From: BRH-c25 sp035627615
GTDB lineage: Bacteria > Bacillota > Clostridia > Lutisporales > Lutisporaceae
Reading direction: 5' to 3'
DNA length: 64,000 nucleotides
Assembly: GCA_035627615.1 (NCBI GenBank)
Contig: DASPLL010000026.1
Span: 1 to 64,000 of the forward strand
Under the pieces are notes generated by a model. It ran no database searches and had not been told where the DNA came from. It saw only the letters and a program-made list of their open reading frames with translations. This document shows positions 24,701 through 33,436 of this stretch, one piece after another. How positions within the stretch are numbered: position 1 is the stretch's first letter; every line of letters begins with the position of its first letter. Made by a program: the position numbers and the translations under genes.

Positions 24701-25333
24701 TCAGGAGTGCAAATCGCAAATCAGTTTTTCAGTTATTTGTCTGAGCAAATCAAATTTATTCTCCGTGATTAATTCCTTTCTTACCAGATTCGATCCTATT
24801 CCTACAGCATAAGCCCCGCTTGAAATGTACTCCTTGGCATTCTCTACAGTAATACCGCCTACAGGAATAATATTCACATGATTCAATGGTCCCTTTATAT
24901 CCTTGATATAGCCTGCTCCAAGGCTCCTGATAGGAAAAACTTTAACCACCCTGGCTCCAGCCTCATAAGCCAGTAATATTTCAGTCGGTGTAAAAACTCC
25001 AGGTATAGCAAGCTTATCATACCTATTGAAAATCTCAATTACTTTTAAAGATAACGTAGGTGAAAGAGCGAAATCCGCACCGGATAATATGGCAAGTCTC
25101 GCAGATTCAGGATCCAATACTGTACCGGCGCCAACCACCATTTTTTCCTTATATTCCCTTTTTATCATTTCAATTATTTTTAAAGCATTATCAGTATTTA
25201 ATGCAACTTCTATACTTCTGATTCCACCATCATATAACGCTTCAACAGTATCCAAAATTTTATCTTTTTCTATATCTCTGATAATAGCTATAACCTTTGA
25301 ATCTCCTATTACTTTCAAGGTATCTGCTAACAT
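24701..25333 (-). CDS. KDPG/KHG aldolase family protein
   Basis: 210 residues, a class I TIM-barrel aldolase. Schiff-base Lys130 lies in VVKVFPI and the proton-shuttling Glu42 in SIEVALNT; AIPGVFTPTE and IPVGGI complete the site. It cleaves 2-keto-3-deoxy-6-phospho-sugar acids to pyruvate and an aldehyde phosphate. In this PTS operon it would be the last catabolic step, since the PTS delivers the substrate already phosphorylated. No dehydratase is present in the operon. Confidence 0.92.
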   Translation of the reverse strand: MLADTLKVIGDSKVIAIIRDIEKDKILDTVEALYDGGIRSIEVALNTDNALKIIEMIKREYKEKMVVGAGTVLDPESARLAILSGADFALSPTLSLKVIEIFNRYDKLAIPGVFTPTEILLAYEAGARVVKVFPIRSLGAGYIKDIKGPLNHVNIIPVGGITVENAKEYISSGAYAVGIGSNLVRKELITENKFDLLRQITEKLICDLHS

Positions 25334-25365
25334 ATGTTCACATCCTTCATAATAATTCGCAAATC

Positions 25366-26058
25366 CTATTTTACATCTTCTTTAATCTTTATTAGTTTAT
25401 CAGAAAGAATTTCTATTACTGCATCCCTTATTTTGCAGCCATTGTTTAAATTAGCTTTTGAAGGCTCTCCATTTATACCTCCTGAATCAGGCATTGTTTC
25501 ATACCTGGATCTCTCCTTATGCCATGTCTTAGCCACGCTAAAATCCTTTACTCTGGACATATGTACCATTGCTCCTATAGCAAGGGCTACTTCTGTTTCT
25601 CCCTTGTCAGCATGATGTATGCCTTGAATACCTGCCGCTTCCCACCAATTCCAATATACCGGTTTGAAACCCTTATATTTCTCCCAAACTTCGTAGAATG
25701 CCAACTCACAAGGCATTTTATTCGCTCCATGCCCGCTTAATATTATGATTTTTTCAAACCCATGGTAGCAGAACATTTCACAAATATCTCTGATCAATAA
25801 AGTTAATGTGCGTGGTGTAATTCCAATTGTCCCCGGATACTCTCTGTTGGCATCCGCAAAACCATAACTGATTAGAGGAGCTAATATTACATTAGCCTTT
25901 TCTGAAATTTTCCTTGAAAAATAATCCGCGGAATCATTATCAAAGCTTACTGTCATATGTGGCCCATGGGATTCAATCAAGCCGATAGGTATAATCACAG
26001 GCAGGTTTCTATCTAACTCCAATATTTCATCACTTGTTAAATTATTCCAAACTATCAC
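25366..26058 (-). CDS. Creatininase-family amidohydrolase
   Basis: 230 residues from a GTG start with AGGAGG upstream. The metal-binding residues of the creatininase fold are visible: IGLIESHGPHM, SFDNDSAD, ILSGHGAN and KGETEVAL. Members open cyclic amides or related rings (creatinine, formamidopyrimidines). Here it sits between an SDR and a KDPG aldolase in a PTS operon, suggesting it opens a lactone, lactam or amide of the imported phosphorylated compound (inference). Confidence 0.85.
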   Translation of the reverse strand: MIVWNNLTSDEILELDRNLPVIIPIGLIESHGPHMTVSFDNDSADYFSRKISEKANVILAPLISYGFADANREYPGTIGITPRTLTLLIRDICEMFCYHGFEKIIILSGHGANKMPCELAFYEVWEKYKGFKPVYWNWWEAAGIQGIHHADKGETEVALAIGAMVHMSRVKDFSVAKTWHKERSRYETMPDSGGINGEPSKANLNNGCKIRDAVIEILSDKLIKIKEDVK

Positions 26059-26090
26059 AGCTTAACCTCCTAAAAATTCTATTTGATTGA

Positions 26091-26861
26091 TTATTGTGCT
26101 GCCCATCCTCCATCAATTATCAATGTATGACCTGTTACAAATGCAGACTCGTCACTGGCCAGGTAAAGCGCTCCTTTAGCAACATCTTCAACCGTTATGT
26201 TTCCCTTCATCAATTGCTTGCTATAAACGAATTCCATAGTTTCTTCATTCTTTGCTACTCTTTCTGTCGCATTTGTAACGACAAACCCAGGTGCTACAAC
26301 ATTTACTCTGATATTATATTTTCCATAATATGCTGCCATAGATCTGGTTAGTTGAATTATCGCAGCTTTAGTCATCTGATACACATGACTGTTGAAATAG
26401 TCATGACATCCTACCAGTCCAAGAACCGAGGACATGTTGATAATAATACCTTCATTTTTATTCAGGAACTCTTGAAGTGCATACTTACTGCATGTAAAGG
26501 TTCCCTTCAGATTAGTATCCAATATCTTGTCCAAAGCAGAAGGCTCACAGCTGTGGGTAGGACCGTCTCCATATCTTCTTCCGGTAATGCCTGCATTATT
26601 GACCAATATATCAAAAGTACCATACTGTTCGATTGTCTTCCTGAATATCTTTTGTACATCCTCGTTGTTTGATATGTCTGCGTTTATAAAAATTGCATTT
26701 CCGCCATTATTATTTATCTCTTGAGTTACTCTTTCGAGTTCTTTCAAACGTCTCCCGACAATTGCAACTTGTGCGCCCTCTTTTGCGAACAGCTTCGCAA
26801 TTGCCTCGCCAATACCGCTTGAACCACCTGTTATTATTGCCACTTTATTTTCTAATCGCAT
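26091..26861 (-). CDS. Short-chain dehydrogenase/reductase
   Basis: 256 residues. A classical SDR: TGGSSGIGEA nucleotide loop, NNAG at about 87, catalytic Ser (NMSSVLG) and YQMTK (Tyr-x3-Lys). GGAG precedes the ATG. It resembles gluconate/3-oxoacyl-type SDRs and would interconvert a hydroxyl and a ketone in the sugar-acid pathway of this operon. The substrate is inferred from context only. Confidence 0.9.
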   Translation of the reverse strand: MRLENKVAIITGGSSGIGEAIAKLFAKEGAQVAIVGRRLKELERVTQEINNNGGNAIFINADISNNEDVQKIFRKTIEQYGTFDILVNNAGITGRRYGDGPTHSCEPSALDKILDTNLKGTFTCSKYALQEFLNKNEGIIINMSSVLGLVGCHDYFNSHVYQMTKAAIIQLTRSMAAYYGKYNIRVNVVAPGFVVTNATERVAKNEETMEFVYSKQLMKGNITVEDVAKGALYLASDESAFVTGHTLIIDGGWAAQ

Positions 26862-26906
26862 TTTGTGTTCTCCTCATATCTGACTGTAATATACCGCCAA
26901 TAATAC

Positions 26907-26944
26907 AAATACCCAGAAAAGCACTTCTACTATTCCGGGTATTT
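26907..26944 (-). terminator. Intra-operon hairpin after IIC
   Basis: AAATACCC pairs with GGGTATTT around a 22-base loop that can pair partly. It lies between IIC and the SDR gene and may attenuate or stabilise the transcript. It has no clear T tract. Confidence 0.4.
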
Positions 26945-26961
26945 AGTAACATTAGCACATT

Positions 26962-28254
26962 CTATAAAGCTACACCCATTAGTCCACCGATAAATTTGAT
27001 CAAATAGAGTATCGGTGAAAGAAGTACCAGATCTGCTCCTCCAAATACAAGCCCTGACCCCTGGAAACCTGTCTGCAAATAATATAGAGGTATTGCACCC
27101 AGATGAGTAATTAATCCCATTAGTGCACCACCAGCAACAGCACCCTTCCATCCGCCGAATCGATCTCCAAATACGCCTGCCAATGCCCCTTCAAAGAAAA
27201 CGAATATTGGACCCGGTACAACAACGATCGGAGCTTTAATTGCAACCAGTATTACAGTAATTAGTATTGCTACTGCTGCGTCACTCAAAAACCCCATAAT
27301 AGTAGCTACCGGAGCATAAGGGAAGAATAAAGGTGAGTCTAGAGCAGGTGTTGCTCCTGGAATAACTCTTTCGGAAATTCCCTTGAAGGCAGGTATTATA
27401 GCACTAAGGAACAAACGCACTCCATAAAGCACTACCATAACTCCTGCTGCAAAAGTTATGCCTTGAATAATAAGCCATTTGATCCAGAAGGAATTTCCGG
27501 ACAATTTGGATGTTACTTCAGGACCAACAAACAGCCCTATAACAATATACATGACCGGCATTAAGACAGATAATAATATTGAATAATCGCTGAATACGGA
27601 TAATAGTCCCGGCAGTTCAATATCCTCACAGCGTTTGGTTCCTTTGAACAGCTTACCGACCCAACTACCACCGACTATATTAAATGTCTGCATATGACCC
27701 AGCGTAAATTCACCTTCAGTAATGTCCTGAGTGTAAGGCTTTGCCCAAGCAGGCAATACAGTAAATACAATACCGGTAAAAATTCCTGACAATATTATTA
27801 ACCATGTGTTGTTGATTGTCAGAGTAGATGTGAATATGATGACAAACCAGGCTGCCATGTTTATCATAACATGTCCTGTTAAAAAGACATTTTTGAATCT
27901 CTCATTTTTCACTATTTTTACTAAAAATATGTGAATAAAGAAACCAAGAGCCAGTGTTAAACTCACTACTTGCGGAAAATCTCTCAATACTATACCAAGG
28001 GGTCCGAAGTTATCAGGCATTATGCCTACAACACCAACACTCTTACTTAACAGGTCAGTAATAGGCAATAAAGATCCTAAAAAGACATTCATTCCTGCAT
28101 TTAGTATCAGTATCCCGATTATTGTTTTAGCCGTCCCTGTTATTACATCTTGTGCGTCTTTTTTCTGTAATAGAAGACCGGTTAATGCTATAAGTCCTAA
28201 GAATATAGGTGCCTCACCAAAGATTTGGTTTACAATGAAATTAAGAACATCCAT
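26962..28254 (-). CDS. PTS EIIC, ascorbate (UlaA/SgaT) family
   Basis: 430 residues, about ten transmembrane segments, with the UlaA-family features GLLLQKKDAQDVITGT near the start and GPIFVFFEGALAGVFG near the C-terminus. It would form the membrane channel for a PTS substrate, phosphorylated by IIB during transport. AGGAGGG precedes the ATG. The family was named for L-ascorbate but also includes transporters of other acidic sugars. Confidence 0.92.
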   Translation of the reverse strand: MDVLNFIVNQIFGEAPIFLGLIALTGLLLQKKDAQDVITGTAKTIIGILILNAGMNVFLGSLLPITDLLSKSVGVVGIMPDNFGPLGIVLRDFPQVVSLTLALGFFIHIFLVKIVKNERFKNVFLTGHVMINMAAWFVIIFTSTLTINNTWLIILSGIFTGIVFTVLPAWAKPYTQDITEGEFTLGHMQTFNIVGGSWVGKLFKGTKRCEDIELPGLLSVFSDYSILLSVLMPVMYIVIGLFVGPEVTSKLSGNSFWIKWLIIQGITFAAGVMVVLYGVRLFLSAIIPAFKGISERVIPGATPALDSPLFFPYAPVATIMGFLSDAAVAILITVILVAIKAPIVVVPGPIFVFFEGALAGVFGDRFGGWKGAVAGGALMGLITHLGAIPLYYLQTGFQGSGLVFGGADLVLLSPILYLIKFIGGLMGVAL

Positions 28255-28289
28255 AATACCCTCCTATAATTCATGAAAATTAACTTTGA

Positions 28290-28568
28290 TCATTTTAATT
28301 CCTCAAGTACAGGTAATAGTATGTTTCTAAGCTCTTCCTTTTTTGCGAAGTTGTCGATTACAACCATTTTTATACCAATACCTTTTAAAACCTTTGAAAT
28401 ACCTGTTGTAGTAACAATCAAATCCGCCTTTTGTCCCTTCACACTTCCTGCATCTATCGGTTCTGTATTGGCTTTAAGTCCAATCTCCTGACATAACTTA
28501 TCCACCTGCATTTTTGCCATCATGCTTGTCCCCAGCCCGATTCCACATACGCATAGTATTCTAACCAT
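28290..28568 (-). CDS. PTS EIIB component (lactose/ascorbate type)
   Basis: 92 residues. The phosphocysteine loop CVCGIGLGTSMM (Cys8) is of the UlaB/SgaB type. It accepts phosphate from IIA and donates it to the sugar on IIC. It lies 35 bp upstream of IIC. Confidence 0.92.
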   Translation of the reverse strand: MVRILCVCGIGLGTSMMAKMQVDKLCQEIGLKANTEPIDAGSVKGQKADLIVTTTGISKVLKGIGIKMVVIDNFAKKEELRNILLPVLEELK

Positions 28569-28682
28569 TTCTTCCCTCCTTTCTCATAATTTTTTCCCGC
28601 TTAATATTATTGCTTTGTCTATAACTAATTGAATACAGTGATACCTGTTTACCTGCTTGCTTATGCAGTTTGAGGCTCAGCA

Positions 28683-29987
28683 TCAATCCATACTTAATAT
28701 TGCACCCTGTTCGATAAGCTTATTCTGAAGCTCTTTCACACTCAAATATCTGGGCAGAATTTTGTTTTCCACACATAGGGCTGCTGCAATTCCTGCTGCC
28801 TGGCCCAGTGTCATTGTTTGGGCTACACTTCTGCATGAGGCATGGGCGTCATGTGTTGCCGAGAAACATCTGCCCGCAACTAATAACGCTTCTATCTTTT
28901 GGGGAATTAATGTTCTAAAGGGTATATCATATGCTTTATCTTTAGCTATAAATTCCCAATTTGTACCTTTCCCTTTGGAATGATCTTCTATAGGAGCCGC
29001 ACATAACCCGATGGAATCCGGAAACTTTGCTGCTGATAATACATCATCCTTTGTTAATCTGTATTCCCCATATATTCTTCTGGTTTCCCTCACCCCTATT
29101 TCCGGACTTATGTATATCAGCTTTGCATCCTCATATCCCGGAACATTATCAATTAAAAACCTGCTATATTCCAGGACCTGCTTTCTTCCTTCAATTTCAG
29201 CCGCTGATTTGGAAACAGCGTCACAAGGATCATAACCATTCAGTTTAGTCATTATAGCATGCATTACTCCATTAACAGGCGTTATATGGATAGAGCCTTC
29301 TTCTCTGGGTAATATGTATTTACCGGATTTATTAGCCGCTTTCATCAGTTCCACAAGTTCTTTCCGGGATACCTTCAAGGCCTTTTCCGTATTAACATTT
29401 CCTAACCTGAATGTTGTAGTTAAGGTTTGAGCAACATCAATTTCCCCGGCTTTCTCAAAAGGAACGCCTGCTTTACAACAGACGTCGGCATCCCCTGATG
29501 CATCAATTACAATTTTTGCATTGATCTTGATCAGGCCTTGCTTGGTGTCGATAATGATGCTATTGATTTTATTATCTTCCAGAACTACGTCAGTACAAAA
29601 GGAATGAAAAAGTACATTAATTTCACTTTCATTGATCATATCATCATAAACGCATTTCAATACTTCGGAATTGTAAGTAACGACCATACCTGAACCAAAT
29701 GTATTGGACCTTTCAATAGCAGCTGATTTGGCAATTAGTCTTTCAATAACTGTGGCCGGCAATCCCCCGACTATTATCTTGCTGTCTGCCCCGGGGGCAT
29801 AAAACCCATTGAACGTGTCCAGCACAGCCGTACTGATTCCGCCGAGAAATCCATTCTTTTCAACAAGTATTACTTTTTTGCCCGTCTTTCCTGCTGCAAC
29901 AGCAGCTAATATACCGGCTGAACCTGCACCAACAACTGCAATATCCGCTTCAAGCGTTTTTACTATTTGACTGCAATACATTTCCAT
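28683..29987 (-). CDS. FAD-dependent oxidoreductase (FAD_oxidored family)
   Basis: 434 residues from the ATG at 29987, which GGAGG supports; the frame is open to 30023. An N-terminal dinucleotide fold (ADIAVVGAGSAGILAAVAAG), ILVEKNGFLGGISTAV, and a C-terminal LLVAGRCFSATHDAHASCR segment followed by LGQAAGIAAALC mark the PF12831 family. These often oxidise sugar-like or cyclic compounds. It is the first gene of the PTS operon, behind a promoter carrying the GntR palindrome. Confidence 0.88.
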   Translation of the reverse strand: MEMYCSQIVKTLEADIAVVGAGSAGILAAVAAGKTGKKVILVEKNGFLGGISTAVLDTFNGFYAPGADSKIIVGGLPATVIERLIAKSAAIERSNTFGSGMVVTYNSEVLKCVYDDMINESEINVLFHSFCTDVVLEDNKINSIIIDTKQGLIKINAKIVIDASGDADVCCKAGVPFEKAGEIDVAQTLTTTFRLGNVNTEKALKVSRKELVELMKAANKSGKYILPREEGSIHITPVNGVMHAIMTKLNGYDPCDAVSKSAAEIEGRKQVLEYSRFLIDNVPGYEDAKLIYISPEIGVRETRRIYGEYRLTKDDVLSAAKFPDSIGLCAAPIEDHSKGKGTNWEFIAKDKAYDIPFRTLIPQKIEALLVAGRCFSATHDAHASCRSVAQTMTLGQAAGIAAALCVENKILPRYLSVKELQNKLIEQGAILSMD

Positions 29988-30024
29988 ATAATTTTCCTCC
30001 GAAAGATTTCGAAAAATACACAAT

Positions 30025-30087
30025 TCATTATAATGATTTGAGTTATTCTGTTGTATTCATTATAACATTATTATGTTTAAATGTAAA
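30025..30087 (-). promoter_or_regulatory. PTS operon promoter with GntR operator
   Basis: Minus promoter: TTTACA (30082-30087), 17 bp, TATAAT (30059-30064). A perfect palindrome TCATTATAATGA (30025-30036) lies about 25 bp downstream of the -10. A degenerate copy (TCATTATAACA, 30057-30067) overlaps the -10. The same 12-mer lies in the GntR gene promoter (31033-31044). Confidence 0.85.
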
Positions 30088-30262
30088 TGCATATTTGCTT
30101 ATATTTATTATTATTACTAAAATATACTATTGCGATTTAGGTTCTATTTTCAGCAAAACTCATTCAATGCATCAGACAGCAGCAATGTTGCCCGGGACAA
30201 CCGCTTCCTCATTGCTCCCCTGCTTATCCGGAACTTTAAACTTTAGACAATCTTCGTAGGAT

Positions 30263-30997
30263 TTAATCCACAGAAGCATGAATAGTATTTCTGTACTGAT
30301 ATCTATCAGCCCTGGATACAATGTTTACAACCTCAATAGGCGTTCCGTCACTGTTATATGATACGGTAGTGACAACCAGAACCGGAGACCATTCTTCAAT
30401 CATCAAAACTTCCGATTCATATTCCGTAGCTTCCCTTGCTTCAACTGTTTCTTCAGTGAGTGTAAAGGATATCCTGTATTTTTCGCTGATTGTTTTGTAC
30501 AGAGACTCATACTTGAGTCCCTCTTCCGCAAGATCTGGCACATAGCTTTCAACCAAATAATTAGTCATGATGCACATCGGCTCATCATTGGCATATCTTA
30601 TCCTTTTTATCTTAACGACTTTACTCTCGTTATTCAATTTCAGTAACTGTCTTATCTTCTTGGGTGGAGTGATTAAAGAAATTGCAGTATCAACTGTTTT
30701 TGGGGTAAGCCCTCTTTTGATCATATCATCTGTCCAGCTTGTTATAGTCATTAAATCGTGAGTTATTTTGGGCTTCTTAACAAAAGTTCCCCTACCCTGC
30801 TGTTTTTCCAGCAGTTCCTCTTCTACCAGAGCATTGACAGCTAATCTTACTGTCATCCTGCTAACATTAAACATCTTTTCCAGCTCAGTTTCTGTTGGCA
30901 GCGCATCACCTACGTTATAATTATTTTCGATCATCTCCAGCAGCTTGTTTTTTAGTTGATGATATAATGGTATACAACTATTTTTATCTAATTCCAT
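30263..30997 (-). CDS. GntR/HutC-family regulator of the PTS operon
   Basis: 244 residues: an N-terminal winged HTH (about 5-70; LPTETELEKMFNVSRMTVRL and QGRGTFV) and a C-terminal UTRA effector domain (about 85-240). HutC-subfamily regulators usually bind a phosphorylated sugar or pathway intermediate. The gene faces the same way as the PTS operon 240 bp downstream. Both carry an identical 12-bp palindrome, so it probably represses both. Confidence 0.92.
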   Translation of the reverse strand: MELDKNSCIPLYHQLKNKLLEMIENNYNVGDALPTETELEKMFNVSRMTVRLAVNALVEEELLEKQQGRGTFVKKPKITHDLMTITSWTDDMIKRGLTPKTVDTAISLITPPKKIRQLLKLNNESKVVKIKRIRYANDEPMCIMTNYLVESYVPDLAEEGLKYESLYKTISEKYRISFTLTEETVEAREATEYESEVLMIEEWSPVLVVTTVSYNSDGTPIEVVNIVSRADRYQYRNTIHASVD

Positions 30998-31026
30998 ATT
31001 AACACCTCGGTTATTTTAATATATAG

Positions 31027-31055
31027 ATTATATCATTATAATGAATATTAGTAAA
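31027..31055 (-). promoter_or_regulatory. GntR gene promoter with operator in the spacer
   Basis: TTTACT (31050-31055), 17 bp, TATAAT (31027-31032). The palindrome TCATTATAATGA (31033-31044) fills the spacer directly against the -10. Confidence 0.88.
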
Positions 31056-31064
31056 GACTTTAAA

Positions 31065-31101
31065 GGGACGGACCTGCTGCCAGCTTCAGCATATCCGTCC
31101 C
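31065..31101. repeat. GGGACGGA hairpin with poly-C tract, after nitrilase gene
   Basis: GGGACGGA (31065-31072) pairs with TCCGTCCC (31094-31101), which is extended by a run of nine C (31099-31107). It lies beyond the nitrilase stop (31123). It is related to the other GGGAC hairpins. Confidence 0.6.
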
Positions 31102-31122
31102 CCCCCCTGTCTTGTCACCGTT

Positions 31123-31953
31123 TCAAAGTACTCTCCCGCACTTATAATAATCCTTTCTTCTATGTGCCAGAAGAGGAAGCTCTTTTCTTACTTTTTCGAC
31201 ATAATCGAGATCCAGCGTACCTATGCAGATGCCTTCCTTTTCGTCCATCCGCTCAATTACTTCCCCCCATGGAGAAACAATAATGGAGTTTCCGTAGGAA
31301 ACGTAGCAGGAATCAACCGCTCTTGCAGGTGCGATACCGATAGTATAAGTCTGATTATCTACTGCCCTGCTTCTGAACATCACTTCCCAGTGTGCCGGCC
31401 CTGTGGTCATATTGAAGGCCGCAGGCACGATCAGCACCTTGGCCCCTTCATCCACCATGAGCCGTGCCAGTTCAGGGAAGCGGAAATCATAGCATATCGC
31501 TAATCCCATCTTCCCAAATTCAGTATCAAATACAGTCACGGCATTTCCCGGCGTCAGGGTCTCAGATTCTTTAAAATACTGCCCTCCCTCAACCGCTATA
31601 TCGAACAGGTGCATTTTCCTGTGCCTCCCAATTTTGCAGCCCTTACGGTCAAATACATAAGAAGTATTGAATACTCTGCCTCTATCGTCTTTTTCAGGCA
31701 TTGTTCCTGCAACAAGATAAATCCCGCATTCTTTCGCCAGATCTGAAAGCAGGCTGTAACATTCCCCGCCTTCTTCCTCTGCATAAGCAGGGAAATTCGG
31801 AGTTTTGTAGGGGCAGTTGAACATTTCCGGGAGCACTGCAATATCCGCATTCTGCTCTGCTGCTTTCCGTACGAACTCAGAGGCATTTGCAATATTTTTC
31901 AGTTTATCCTCTTCCACATGCATTTGAATCATCGCAACCCTTGGTTTATTCAC
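31123..31953 (-). CDS. Nitrilase-family carbon-nitrogen hydrolase (omega-amidase-like)
   Basis: 276 residues from a GTG start with AGGAGGAG upstream. The catalytic triad is visible: Glu43 (VLPEMF), Lys113 (RKMHLFD) and Cys154 (AICYDFRFPE). The sequence is closest in layout to Nit2/omega-amidase, which hydrolyses alpha-ketoglutaramate and similar amides. It stands alone between the GntR gene and the PadR unit. Confidence 0.9.
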   Translation of the reverse strand: MNKPRVAMIQMHVEEDKLKNIANASEFVRKAAEQNADIAVLPEMFNCPYKTPNFPAYAEEEGGECYSLLSDLAKECGIYLVAGTMPEKDDRGRVFNTSYVFDRKGCKIGRHRKMHLFDIAVEGGQYFKESETLTPGNAVTVFDTEFGKMGLAICYDFRFPELARLMVDEGAKVLIVPAAFNMTTGPAHWEVMFRSRAVDNQTYTIGIAPARAVDSCYVSYGNSIIVSPWGEVIERMDEKEGICIGTLDLDYVEKVRKELPLLAHRRKDYYKCGRVL

Positions 31954-31989
31954 GCAGATCTCCTCCTATCAATATATATCAATTACATA

Positions 31990-32622
31990 TCATATCACAC
32001 GCTTAATATTCCTATCCGGCTTGATGAATAAAAACTTTAAGTTATATACAGAGTAAGCGGCAATTAGTAATAATGGTACATCGAGAGTTACCTTTAGCAT
32101 GAATATCCCTGTAGCCCCATAAAAGACTCCCATCAGAGACGTCACTGTATACAGGCCTCTATTTATTTTCGGGTAAACGAGGTTTAGCAATCCCAGAACT
32201 ACCATCAGCGTTGGACATGGTATGATTCCTGTAGGTGCCAGCAGCAACATAAGAACCGGATGAGTATTTGCAAAATGTGGATACCATAAACCAACCAGTA
32301 TAATAGCTATACAGGCCAAAGTATTTAGACTAAAAACATCGAATTTAATGTCATTCTCAGCCTTAAATAATTCTATTACTGCAAATACAGACAGAATAGT
32401 AAAGGTTAAGAAATTGAACGGATTGCCGTTTAGTATCGAAATAGCAGCAACTGATACTAAAAGCAGAACTATCATGCTATCAAAAGCAATCCTTTTCCAT
32501 TTGGACCCGGACAAAAAAACCATTGCCAGTACTCCATAAATCAAAATATGCATGATTGCATTCAATAACAAATATTTATTAGCAACCATCGGTAAGAAAT
32601 TCAATATAACTTCCTTATTCAT
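31990..32622 (-). CDS. Multi-pass membrane protein (DUF6064-like)
   Basis: 210 residues from the ATG at 32622 (AAAGGGG upstream). Six to seven hydrophobic helices are apparent. The motif PTGIIPCPTLMVVLGLLNL resembles the PCP(T) segment of DUF6064 membrane proteins; the assignment is tentative. It follows the PadR gene by 16 bp and is likely controlled by it. Function unknown. Confidence 0.72.
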   Translation of the reverse strand: MNKEVILNFLPMVANKYLLLNAIMHILIYGVLAMVFLSGSKWKRIAFDSMIVLLLVSVAAISILNGNPFNFLTFTILSVFAVIELFKAENDIKFDVFSLNTLACIAIILVGLWYPHFANTHPVLMLLLAPTGIIPCPTLMVVLGLLNLVYPKINRGLYTVTSLMGVFYGATGIFMLKVTLDVPLLLIAAYSVYNLKFLFIKPDRNIKRVI

Positions 32623-32638
32623 GATTTTACCCCTTTCT

Positions 32639-33220
32639 TTAATTAGAAGGTCCAAGATCTCTTGCCATGAAATGATTCCAGCTCTCGTCATTGTTGATAT
32701 CATACAAAAGCTCCTTTATTGAGGACATTTCCACTTTAGTTATAGCCAGTTGATGTTTGATGATTGACAACCCAATGTACGGTATAGTCTTGTTGTTACT
32801 AAAACCTTCAACCATTTTTCCCAACATCAAGGTTTTATTCTCAAGTTTGCTTATTTTTCCATTCAGTATTTCAACAGCTTCTTCCTTCATCAAATGGCAA
32901 AGCATTAGACTGGAAATGTTAAATTTTCTGCTGTCCAATTCCGTATTTCCCAGAAATTCTACCAGAGTATCATGCAGAACGTCCTTCCCCTTTTCTGTTA
33001 TTGAATATGATGTTTTCTCCGGCATATTTCCTTCTTTTATCACCTCTCCGGCAATGTACCCCTTCCTGAATAAATCCCTTATAGTTGCATATACTGATGA
33101 AGCAGCAACCGGCAACCACTTCTTTATCTCTATCTTTTCCAATAATTTTTTTACCTCGTACGGGTTAATTGGCTTTTCAGCTACAATCCCCAATATCAAA
33201 GCAGAAGAATGAGATAGCAT
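32639..33220 (-). CDS. PadR-family transcriptional regulator
   Basis: 193 residues. An N-terminal winged helix (LILGIVAEKPINPYEVKKLLE, ASSVYATIRDLFRKGYI, SYSITEKGKD) and a helical C-terminal dimer domain are typical of the longer PadR group. It leads an operon with the membrane protein 31990-32622. Tandem inverted repeats lie at its transcription start, which suggests autoregulation. Confidence 0.92.
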   Translation of the reverse strand: MLSHSSALILGIVAEKPINPYEVKKLLEKIEIKKWLPVAASSVYATIRDLFRKGYIAGEVIKEGNMPEKTSYSITEKGKDVLHDTLVEFLGNTELDSRKFNISSLMLCHLMKEEAVEILNGKISKLENKTLMLGKMVEGFSNNKTIPYIGLSIIKHQLAITKVEMSSIKELLYDINNDESWNHFMARDLGPSN

Positions 33221-33240
33221 TTTTAATCCTCCCGTTTATT

Positions 33241-33301
33241 AGTGTGTTTATTCACTAGTGTATTTATTCACTAGTATAGTATGTCATCAATTTATTGTCA
33301 A
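33241..33301 (-). promoter_or_regulatory. PadR promoter with two tandem operators
   Basis: Minus promoter: TTGACA (33296-33301), 17 bp, TATACT (33273-33278). Two abutting 16-bp sites, AGTG-N8-CACT (33241-33256 and 33257-33272), lie immediately downstream and cover the start region. Confidence 0.85.
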
Positions 33302-33400
33302 TAGGGTATATAAAAAAATAGAAAGAGTAAAATCCTGATGATATTTTACCTCCTTCTATAATTCCGGTTTGGAAGGATTCCCGGGTACCCGCATTAAAGA

Positions 33401-33423
33401 CTGATGGCATTCTGGGCCATCAG
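33401..33423 (-). terminator. Hairpin after hydrogenase operon
   Basis: CTGATGGC pairs with GCCATCAG across a seven-base loop, followed on the minus strand by TCTTTAAT. It lies 14 bp past the hydA stop. Confidence 0.65.
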
Positions 33424-33436
33424 CCTTTGTATTATA

